Source: Virgisporangium aliadipatigenens | GTDB lineage: Bacteria; Actinomycetota; Actinomycetes; Mycobacteriales; Micromonosporaceae | Length of the DNA stretch: 64,000 nt | Direction: 5' to 3' | Assembly (NCBI RefSeq): GCF_016863615.1 | Contig: NZ_BOPF01000017.1 | Span: 1 to 64,000 of the forward strand | Shown: positions 1 through 8,022 of the stretch, piece by piece | How the letters are laid out: each line of letters begins with the position of its first letter | Position numbering within the stretch: position 1 is the stretch's first letter | Program-made: the position numbers and the translations under genes | The notes under the pieces: model-generated | Databases searched by the model: none | What the model saw: only the letters and a program-made list of their open reading frames with translations | What the model was told of the DNA's origin: nothing

Positions 1-20
1 GTGAACTCACACCCGTGCGG
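1..20 (-). repeat. Copy of a short GC-rich repeat, truncated by the window edge
   Basis: Read on the minus strand this is gcacgggtgtgagttc plus flanks. Fifteen of these bases (cacgggtgtgagttc) recur exactly at about 11790-11804, and a longer imperfect match, accgccgtg..gccgcacgggtgtgag, recurs at about 11744-11769. Both sites are non-coding. The rest of positions 21-120 holds nothing I recognise. The function is unknown; it may be a dispersed intergenic repeat. Confidence 0.45.
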
Positions 21-123
21 CGGCACGGCGGTCGGCGCGGCAGCGGCGGTCGCGCGCCCGACGGACGCGCGACATGAAGCTCTCCATCTGACGACGCGCG
101 TCCGCCGAAAAGACGAAATACGG

Positions 124-197
124 TGCCCCCGGTGGGATTCGAACCCACACTGTCGGAGGTTTGAGCTCCGTTCCTCTGCCGGTTGGGATACGGGGAC
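124..197 (-). tRNA. tRNA with anticodon CAA, nominally tRNA-Leu, class I fold
   Basis: The minus strand folds as a complete cloverleaf. The acceptor GTCCCCG pairs with CGGGGGC, with discriminator A at position 124. The D arm is TCC/GGA with a GG-containing loop. The anticodon stem CGGAG/CTCCG closes loop CTCAAAC, so the anticodon is CAA (codon UUG). The variable region is five bases, and the T arm is GTGGG-TTCGAAT-CCCAC. CCA is only partly encoded (ACC then G). Bacterial leucine tRNAs normally carry a long variable arm, and this one does not, so the leucine label rests on the anticodon and A73 alone. It lies just upstream of pdtaR on the opposite strand. Confidence 0.85.
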
Positions 198-281
198 CGT
201 TTCGGGGGACAGCTTACCGACTAGTCTGATCGCCACGGAAACGGGATTCACCCCCGTGCGGAGGTCGAAGGGGAGTCGGGC

Positions 282-908
282 GTGACCGATGAGCGGGAGG
301 TGGCGCGCACCGCGCGCAGGGTTCTGATCGCGGAGGATGAGGCGCTGATCAGGCTCGACCTGCGCGAGATGCTCGTCGAGGAGGGCTACGACGTGGTCGG
401 CGAGGCCGGCGACGGGGAGACCGCCCTGCGCCTGGCCGAGCAGCAGCGCCCCGATCTCGTGATCATGGACATCAAGATGCCGATCATGGATGGCCTGGCC
501 GCGGCGGAGAAGATCGCCGCCGCGCGGCTGGCGCCGGTGGTGATCCTCACCGCGTTCAGCCAGCGCGATCTGGTCGAGCGGGCGCGGGCGGCCGGGGCGA
601 TGGCCTACCTGGTCAAGCCGTTCCAGAAGAGCGACCTGGTGCCGGCGATCGAGATGGCGGCGTCGCGGTTCGCCGAGATGGTCGCGCTGGAGGCCGAGGT
701 CGCCTCGCTCTCCGACCGGCTGGAGACCCGCAAGCTGGTCGAACGCGCCAAGGGTGCGCTCATGGAGACCTACTCGATGACGGAGCCGCAGGCGTTCCGC
801 TGGATCCAGCGGACCGCGATGGACCATCGGATGACCATGCGCGACGTCGCCGAGCGGATCATCGCGGAGACGGCGGGCACGGGCGACACGTCCGACGCGA
901 CCGGCTGA
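282..908 (+). CDS. pdtaR: ANTAR-domain response regulator PdtaR
   Basis: This is a cytoplasmic response regulator with an RNA-binding output, acting by transcription antitermination. Residues about 12-128 form the receiver: acidic pair E18/D19, phosphoacceptor D63 in IMDIKMP, T90, and K112 in VKPF. Residues about 140-195 form the ANTAR domain, a coiled coil followed by helices containing KGALMETYSMTEPQAF. The length of 208 residues matches mycobacterial PdtaR (Rv1626, 205 residues). The GTG start at 282 follows an AGGGGAG ribosome binding site at 269-275. The partner kinase PdtaS is not in the window. Conserved gene order with polA, rpsA, coaE and uvrB downstream supports orthology. Confidence 0.93.
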   Translation: MTDEREVARTARRVLIAEDEALIRLDLREMLVEEGYDVVGEAGDGETALRLAEQQRPDLVIMDIKMPIMDGLAAAEKIAAARLAPVVILTAFSQRDLVERARAAGAMAYLVKPFQKSDLVPAIEMAASRFAEMVALEAEVASLSDRLETRKLVERAKGALMETYSMTEPQAFRWIQRTAMDHRMTMRDVAERIIAETAGTGDTSDATG

Positions 909-912
909 GCCC

Positions 913-2052
913 GTGCGCCGGCCGGCCGCGTTCGTCCTCGTCGGCGCGGTGCTGCTCGCCGCGGCGTGTTCGGCCGACGAGCCGGTACCGGAGCGCACGG
1001 TCCGCGTCGGTTGGGAGGCCGCGACGTTGCCGGTCCCGGCGGGTGATCCCGGCCGTGCGGCTCCGCGCGACGCCGTCCTCTGCGGGGGAACGTGGTACGT
1101 CGCCGGCGCCGTGATCGCCCCCGACGGCGCCCCGCGGCCGGCCGTGTGGCGCAGCGCCGACGCGGCGGCCTGGGCGGAGGTCCCGCTCGCGCCGCTGACC
1201 TACTACGGCCGGCAGAACATCCTGTACACGATCGGCTGCCGGGACGGCCGGGTCGCGGCGGTCGGCGCCAAGAGCGGCGGCGTGCACGGCAACCCGCGCA
1301 TCGCCACGTGGTACCAGCGCGACGACGGCTCGCTGGTGGAGGTGCAGGCGCAGTTCACGCTCTACGGCGGCGAGAACGCCGTGGGCGTGTCGCGCCTCGC
1401 CGGCGGTCCGGCGGGGTGGCTGATCAGCGGCAACCGGGTCGGCGGGGCCGCCGCGTGGATCTCGGCGGACGCGACGGAGTTCACCCTCGTGGAGTTCGGC
1501 CAGCGGCTCGGCGTCCCGAACACGTCGGCGACGGACGGCATCCCCGGCGGCGCCGGCTGGTTCGTCGTCGGCGGCGTGCTGGCGCGCACCGGGATCGGCC
1601 GCGACGCGGCGGCCTGGACGTCGGCCGACGGCCGGGAGTGGACGGCGGTGCCGTTCCCGGCGGAGGAGGGCGACGACGCTCTACTGAGAGTTGTGCAGGT
1701 CAACGGTGGGTTGCTCGCGGTCGGCGTGCGCGGCGACTCCTTCGGCGTCTGGCGGGAGCGCGGCGGCACCTGGAGCGCGACCGACCGCTTCGGCGCCACC
1801 AGGGGGAACATCGCCGCGGGCGTCGGCGGCGTCGCGGCCCTCGGCGACACCCTCCTGGTCGCCACCGAGGCCGAGGCCGGCCGGGGCCTCTGGGCAGGCG
1901 ACGGCACCGGTTGGCACCACGCGACGATCCCGCGGAACGTCCCCGCCGGCGGCGACGCCGCATTGACGGTGGTGGGTGCCGGCGGCATCACCCTCCTGGT
2001 GCTGGACGACGGCAGGTCGGGGGGCGTCTGGCGGGCCTCCGGGGTCAAATGA
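913..2052 (+). CDS. Secreted lipoprotein, beta-propeller-like, unknown function
   Basis: The first 19 residues are a lipoprotein signal peptide: Arg-rich start, hydrophobic core FVLVGAVLLAAA, and lipobox cysteine C19. It should be exported and anchored to the membrane outer face. The remaining ~360 residues contain repeated W-containing strands such as TWYVAGA, AWISADA, AWTSADGREW and GVWRERG, the look of a BNR/sialidase-type beta-propeller. No catalytic residues are recognisable. The gene starts with GTG four bases after pdtaR stops, so the two are probably co-transcribed. I do not recognise a named family. Confidence 0.8.
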   Translation: MRRPAAFVLVGAVLLAAACSADEPVPERTVRVGWEAATLPVPAGDPGRAAPRDAVLCGGTWYVAGAVIAPDGAPRPAVWRSADAAAWAEVPLAPLTYYGRQNILYTIGCRDGRVAAVGAKSGGVHGNPRIATWYQRDDGSLVEVQAQFTLYGGENAVGVSRLAGGPAGWLISGNRVGGAAAWISADATEFTLVEFGQRLGVPNTSATDGIPGGAGWFVVGGVLARTGIGRDAAAWTSADGREWTAVPFPAEEGDDALLRVVQVNGGLLAVGVRGDSFGVWRERGGTWSATDRFGATRGNIAAGVGGVAALGDTLLVATEAEAGRGLWAGDGTGWHHATIPRNVPAGGDAALTVVGAGGITLLVLDDGRSGGVWRASGVK

Positions 2053-2169
2053 CTGGTCAACCCCCCACCGTCGGGCCGGCCGGTTGTCGCCACGCCTAGT
2101 TACGGTTCGGTCAACGCGAGGGCCGGGGTCTTACGGTTATCCCTCTCTGTGAGATAGCTTCCCGCGCAG

Positions 2170-2182
2170 ACCGGTAACCGGT
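2170..2182. promoter_or_regulatory. Palindrome ACCGGT-A-ACCGGT in the liv operon leader
   Basis: Two copies of the self-complementary hexamer ACCGGT are separated by one base, about 70 bases before the livK start. This could be an operator for the liv operon. The 198-base stretch 2053-2250 otherwise shows no clear -35/-10 pair. Function is inferred from position only. Confidence 0.3.
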
Positions 2183-2250
2183 GCCGTTCGTGCGCCGCAG
2201 CCCCCCGGGCGCAGGGTGTTTCGAACAACGTGGATGAGAAGGGGTTCGCC

Positions 2251-3411
2251 GTGAGGCAATCATTGGTGCGCGTGTTCGGTGGGGTGGCTGCAGCCGTCCT
2301 CATCGCCGGCAGTGCCGCCGCTTGCAAAGCAGACAGTGAAGACGGGGGCTCGGCGGCCTGTGGCCTGAAGATCGGCGTCTTCGGCGCGCTGAGCGGTGAC
2401 AACGCAGGTCTCTTCGTCCCCGCGAAGAACGGTGTCGACCTGGCGATCAGCCAGTACAACGAGAAGAACAAGGACTGCACGGTCGAGCTGACCACGTTCG
2501 ACTCGCAGGGCAGCCCGGACAAGGCCGGCGGTCTGGCCACCAGCGCCTCGCAGGACACCAAGATCGTGGCCATGATCGGCCCCGGCTTCTCCGGTGAGTC
2601 CGAGGTCGCCAACGCCATCTTCGACCAGGCCAAGCTCCCGGCGATCACGCCGTCGGCGACCCGCCCGAGCCTGTCGACCAAGGGCTGGAAGATCTTCCAC
2701 CGCGGTGTCGGTAACGACCTCTCGCAGGGTCCGGCCGCGGCGCGCTACATCAAGAACGTCATGAAGGCCGAGAAGGTCTACGTGATCAACGACCAGACCG
2801 CCTACGGCGCGGGTCTGACCGACGAGGCCAAGAAGGTCTTCGGCGCCGGCATGATCGCGGGCGAGGACAAGACCTCGGAGAAGCAGACCGACTTCGCGGG
2901 CACCGTGACCAAGGTCAAGACCAGCGGCGCGCAGGTCATCTTCTACGGCGGCTACACCGCCGAGGCGAGCCTCTTCCTCAAGCAGCTGCGGGCCCAGGGC
3001 TGGACCGGCACGCTGGTCGGCGGCGACGGCATCAACGACACCAACATGCTGTCGGTGACCGGCCAGAAGGACGTCGAGGGCACCATCGCGACCTGCCCGT
3101 GCGCCCCGGCGACCAACGCCAAGGGCACCTTCGTCGCGGACTACAAGAAGAAGTTCTCGGTCGACCCGGCGGTGTACGCCGACGTGGCCTACGACCTGGC
3201 GAACATCTTCCTCGAGGGCATCAAGGACGGTAAGAGCACCCGCGAGGACCTCAACACCTTCCTCGGCTCGTACAACAAGGCCGGCTCGGCCTCGGGTGTG
3301 ACCTACAAGTGGGAAGCCTCCGGCGAGCTCGACCCGGCGCAGGTCGTGGTCTGGGCCTACGAGGCCAAGGGCGGCGCCTGGGTGCCGAAGCAGGAGATCC
3401 CGAAGAGCTGA
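2251..3411 (+). CDS. livK: Branched-chain amino acid ABC transporter substrate-binding lipoprotein
   Basis: This is the extracellular receptor of a high-affinity leucine/isoleucine/valine-type importer (Peripla_BP_6 family, type I fold). Residues 1-25 are a signal peptide ending in lipobox SAAAC with C25, so it is a lipid-anchored receptor. The mature start KIGVFGALSGDNAG is the usual first strand and substrate loop of this family. I chose GTG 2251 over the in-frame GTG 2230 because AGAAGGGG lies 7-8 bases upstream and the signal peptide then has normal length. The protein has 386 residues. A strong stem-loop (3453-3480) separates it from the permease genes. The substrate is inferred from the family and could be a related amino acid or amide. 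Confidence 0.92.
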   Translation: MRQSLVRVFGGVAAAVLIAGSAAACKADSEDGGSAACGLKIGVFGALSGDNAGLFVPAKNGVDLAISQYNEKNKDCTVELTTFDSQGSPDKAGGLATSASQDTKIVAMIGPGFSGESEVANAIFDQAKLPAITPSATRPSLSTKGWKIFHRGVGNDLSQGPAAARYIKNVMKAEKVYVINDQTAYGAGLTDEAKKVFGAGMIAGEDKTSEKQTDFAGTVTKVKTSGAQVIFYGGYTAEASLFLKQLRAQGWTGTLVGGDGINDTNMLSVTGQKDVEGTIATCPCAPATNAKGTFVADYKKKFSVDPAVYADVAYDLANIFLEGIKDGKSTREDLNTFLGSYNKAGSASGVTYKWEASGELDPAQVVVWAYEAKGGAWVPKQEIPKS

Positions 3412-3452
3412 CCTGATCCACAGGTCCATCACCAACAGTTGATATACGCCCG

Positions 3453-3480
3453 TGCGGCCGGGACTACCGTCCCGGCCGCA
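3453..3480 (+). terminator. Perfect 12-bp stem-loop between livK and livH
   Basis: TGCGGCCGGGAC and its exact complement flank the loop TACC, with no mismatches. There is no T-run afterwards (ttggttgg follows). It lies 42 bases after the livK stop and 29 bases before livH. This position suits partial termination or 3'-end stabilisation that raises receptor mRNA over permease mRNA, a common arrangement for importer operons. Confidence 0.7.
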
Positions 3481-3509
3481 TTGGTTGGTGCGATGATTCG
3501 GGAGCTCCC

Positions 3510-4456
3510 GTGAATATTGGTGAACTGCTCCGGAGTTTTCCGGAGCTGACGGTCACCGGCGTGACGCAGGGCGCCATCTATGCCCTCGTCGCGCTCGGCT
3601 ACACGCTCGTATACGGCGTTCTACGCCTGATCAACTTCGCCCACTCCGAGGTCTTCATGGTCGGCACCTTCGCCGCCCTGTTCACCTGGGGACTCTTCGG
3701 GCTGGACAGCAACACCGAGCGGCCGTCGATCGGGGTCGCGCTGCTGGCGATCCTCGCGGCGATCGTCGTGGCGGCCGTGACCTCGGCAGCGGTCGCACTG
3801 TTGATCGAGGTGACCGCTTACCGGCCGTTGCGACATCGTAACGCACCGCCGCTCGCCTTCCTCATTACCGCGATCGGTGCCTCGTTCGTGCTGATGGAGG
3901 TCGCGGGCAGCCTGACGGTGCGGCGCCCCTTCGGTGTGCCGGCCCTTCTCCCGTCGAAGCCGCTCTTCGACATCGGCGGCTGGGCGGTCACCCCGACCCA
4001 GGTGACGACCGTCGTGGTGGCGATCGCGATGCTCGTGGGGCTCGACTACTTCGTGCAGAAGACCCGGGCCGGTCGCGGTATCCGCGCGGTGGCCCAGGAC
4101 CCCAACACCGCCGCCCTGATGGGCGTCAACAAGAGCCGGGTCATCGCGCTCGTGTTCATCCTCGGCGGCCTCATGGCCGGTGTCGCCGCGGTGTTCAACG
4201 ACATCAAGACCGGCTCGACCAAGTTCAACGTCGGCTTCCTGCTGGGCCTTAAGGCGTTCTCGGCCGCGGTGCTCGGCGGCATCGGCAACCTGCGCGGCGC
4301 CGCGCTCGGCGGCCTCCTGCTCGGCCTGATCGAGAACTACGCCTCGGCGCTGTTCGGCTCCAACTGGCGCGACTTCGTCGCGTTCGTCGCGCTGATCGCG
4401 CTGCTGATGTTCCGGCCGACCGGTCTGCTCGGCGAGTCGCTGGGGAGGGCCCGCGC

Positions 4457-4460
<4 letters not shown>
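3510..4460 (+). CDS. livH: Branched-chain amino acid ABC transporter permease LivH
   Basis: This integral membrane permease forms one half of the translocation channel with LivM. Its 316 residues hold about eight hydrophobic segments. The N-terminal GAIYALVALGYTLVYGVLR and the C-terminal coupling region ending AAVLGGIGNLRGAALGG are characteristic of the BPD_transp_2 family. The GTG start at 3510 follows GGGAGCTCCC. Its stop overlaps the livM start by four bases (ATGA), which implies translational coupling. Confidence 0.95.
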
Positions 4461-5615
<1,155 letters not shown>

Positions 5616-5623
<8 letters not shown>

Positions 5624-6464
5624 GCAGCCGTCACTGGACAAGCCGTCGGACGCACCGGAGCCGACGCCGTCCGCCGCGCCTGCGGGGGATCGCAAGCCGC
5701 TGCTGGAGGTCGACAACGTCACGCTGCGCTTCGGTGGCGTCGTGGCGCTCAACCAGGTCAACTTCACCCTCTACGAGGGCGAGATCCTGGGGCTGATCGG
5801 CCCGAACGGCGCCGGCAAGACCACCTGCTTCAACGCGATGACCGGGGTCTACACGCCGACCGAGGGGGCCATCCGGTTCCAGGGAGGCAAGATCTCGGGC
5901 CAGCAGCGGTTCAAGATCACCAAGATGGGGATCGCCCGGACGTTCCAGAACATCCGGCTCTTCCCCGAGATGACCGCGCTGGAGAACATCCAGGTCGGCG
6001 CCGACGCGCACCACCGGACCAGCGTGCCCGGCGCGCTGCTGCGGCTGCCCCGGCACCGCCGGGAGGAGAAGGACGGGCTGAAACTGGCCCACGACCTCCT
6101 CGAACTGGTCGGCATCGGCGGCACCGAGCACGAGGCGGCGCGCAACCTGCCCTACGGTTCGCAGCGGCGTCTGGAGATCGCGCGGGCGCTGGCCACCCGG
6201 CCGAAGCTGCTCTGCCTGGACGAGCCGGCCGCCGGCTTCAACCCGGCCGAGAAGCAGGATCTGATGCAGCTGATCAAGAAGATCCGCGACACCGGCGTGA
6301 CGGTGCTGCTGATCGAGCACGACATGCGGCTGGTCATGGGGGTGACCGACCGGATCGTGGTGCTGGAGTTCGGCCGCAAGATCGCCGAGGGGTCGCCGGC
6401 CGAGGTGGCCGCGGACCCGAAGGTGCACGCGGCGTATCTGGGGGTGCCGGCAGATGCTGCTTGA
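5616..6464 (+). CDS. livG: Branched-chain amino acid ABC transporter ATP-binding protein LivG
   Basis: This is one of two cytoplasmic ATPases that power the LivHM channel. Walker A is GPNGAGKTT at residues 62-70. The ABC signature is the LivG-type YGSQR at 180-184 rather than LSGGQ. Walker B is LLCLDE at 198-203, with the switch histidine in LLIEHDM. A proline- and acid-rich extension of about 28 residues precedes the usual LivG start, so the true start could lie further in. The GTG at 5616 overlaps the livM stop and the last 11 bases overlap livF. Confidence 0.94.
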
Positions 6465-7164
6465 GATCGACAACATCACGCTGTTGTACGGGCGCATCCA
6501 GGCCCTGCACGGCGTGAGCCTGAACGTCGGCCAGGGCGAGGTCGTCGCGCTCATCGGCGCCAACGGTGCCGGTAAGACGACCATCATGCGGGCCATCTCC
6601 GGGATCCGTCCGGTGGCCTCCGGCAAGATCACCTTCAACGGCGAGGACATCACGAAGGTCCGCGCCGACCTGCGGGTGATCCGCGGGATCTCCCAGTCGC
6701 CCGAGGGCCGGGGCGTCTTCCCCGGCATGACGGTGCAGGAGAACCTGGACATGGGCGCCTACACCCGGCGCGACACCAAGGAGATCGCGGCGGACCTGGA
6801 GCGCGTCTACGGGCTCTTCCCGCGCCTCAAGGAACGCCGCAAGCAGGCCGGCGGCACCATGTCCGGCGGCGAGCAGCAGATGCTCGCGGTCGGCCGGGCG
6901 CTGATGAGCCGGCCGAAGCTGCTCCTGCTCGACGAGCCCTCGATGGGTCTCGCGCCGCTGCTGATCCAGCAGATCTTCGAGATCATCACGGAGATCTCCA
7001 AGCAGGGCACCACGATCCTCGTGGTCGAGCAGAACGCCCAGCAGGCGCTGTCCCGCGCCGACCGGGCCTACGTCATGGAGACCGGCCGGATCGTCAAGGA
7101 GGGCAACGGACCCGCCCTGCTCGACGACCCGGCGGTCCGCGAGGCGTATCTGGGCGCAGCCTAA
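6454..7164 (+). CDS. livF: Branched-chain amino acid ABC transporter ATP-binding protein LivF
   Basis: This is the second ATPase of the importer. Walker A is GANGAGKTT (35-43), the signature is SGGEQ (137-141), Walker B ends in D160-E161, and the C-terminal subdomain has the LivF-type VVEQNAQQAL. Length 236 residues is normal. It starts inside livG and its stop codon overlaps the stop of the converging AraC-type gene by three bases, so no terminator lies between them. Confidence 0.95.
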   Translation: MLLEIDNITLLYGRIQALHGVSLNVGQGEVVALIGANGAGKTTIMRAISGIRPVASGKITFNGEDITKVRADLRVIRGISQSPEGRGVFPGMTVQENLDMGAYTRRDTKEIAADLERVYGLFPRLKERRKQAGGTMSGGEQQMLAVGRALMSRPKLLLLDEPSMGLAPLLIQQIFEIITEISKQGTTILVVEQNAQQALSRADRAYVMETGRIVKEGNGPALLDDPAVREAYLGAA

Positions 7165-7961
7165 GGCGCGCCATTGCCCCGTCCGCCCGTTTGCGCGTAA
7201 CGGGCGGGCGGGGCACCCACCGCGGCGGTGAAGTCGCGGATCAGGTGGGCCTGGTCGCTGTAGCCCAGTTGGGCGGCGAGGTCGGCCCAGCCCGCAACCC
7301 CGCCGCCGGCGATCCGGCCGGCCGCCTCCAGCAGCCGGTACTGGCGGATCACCCACTTCGGCCCGGCGCCCACGTACTCGTGGAACAGCCGCTGGAGCGT
7401 GCGGGTGCCCACGCCGGCGACGCTCGCCAGGGTCGCGACCCGCGTGATGGCCGGGTCGGCGGCGACCTTCGCCACGATCTCCCCGACCTCCTCGACCATC
7501 GGGTCGGCGGCCGGCAGCGCGTCGATCAGCATCCGCTCGACCGTGGGCGCGGGACCCGACCCGTCGACCTCCCGCGCGACCTTCGCCTCGATCTCGGCGG
7601 GGTCGACCCCGAAGATCACGTCGAGGCCGACCGTGCGGTTCGTGAGGGACGAGACCGGCCCGTCGAGGAACGGGCGGAACGCCCCGGCGCGGAAGCGCAC
7701 GCCCCACACGAAGCCCTCGCCACGCAGCGGGTGGGTGGTGGTCCCGGTGTGCACCCCCCAGACCCACGAGGTGTCCCGCTGGATCGCCAGGTGAACGTGC
7801 GGCGTGGTCAGCACCCGTTGGGTGTACGGCGCGTCGAGGTCCCAGCGCACCACCCAGTGGTACGCCACGAACGGCGCCAGTTCCGGACCGGGCGCGTGGC
7901 GCGTCACGTTGATCTTCCCGGGCCACACGGCGGGGTGCAGGATCGGCCGGTCGTCGCCCAT
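7161..7961 (-). CDS. AraC-family transcriptional regulator
   Basis: This is a 266-residue DNA-binding regulator. Residues 1-150 form a cupin-like sensor region with AYHWVVRWDL and HVHLAIQRDTS, resembling the DUF6597-type domain in front of many actinobacterial AraC proteins. Residues about 170-258 hold the two helix-turn-helix motifs, GVGTRTLQRLFHEYVG and LAAQLGYSDQAHLIRDF. The ATG start is at 7961. It converges on livF with a three-base overlap. Its ligand and targets cannot be read from the sequence. Confidence 0.88.
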   Translation of the reverse strand: MGDDRPILHPAVWPGKINVTRHAPGPELAPFVAYHWVVRWDLDAPYTQRVLTTPHVHLAIQRDTSWVWGVHTGTTTHPLRGEGFVWGVRFRAGAFRPFLDGPVSSLTNRTVGLDVIFGVDPAEIEAKVAREVDGSGPAPTVERMLIDALPAADPMVEEVGEIVAKVAADPAITRVATLASVAGVGTRTLQRLFHEYVGAGPKWVIRQYRLLEAAGRIAGGGVAGWADLAAQLGYSDQAHLIRDFTAAVGAPPARYAQTGGRGNGAP

Positions 7962-8022
7962 CGGGCCATTGTGATGGTGTCCGGGAGCCGAAGTGTCTTA
8001 CCCCACGACTAGAGTCGCCGAC

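Noticed and set aside
1-285. Open reading frame of 94 codons at the window start
   Set aside because: It runs across the tRNA gene on the opposite strand and into the pdtaR leader, and has no recognisable domain.
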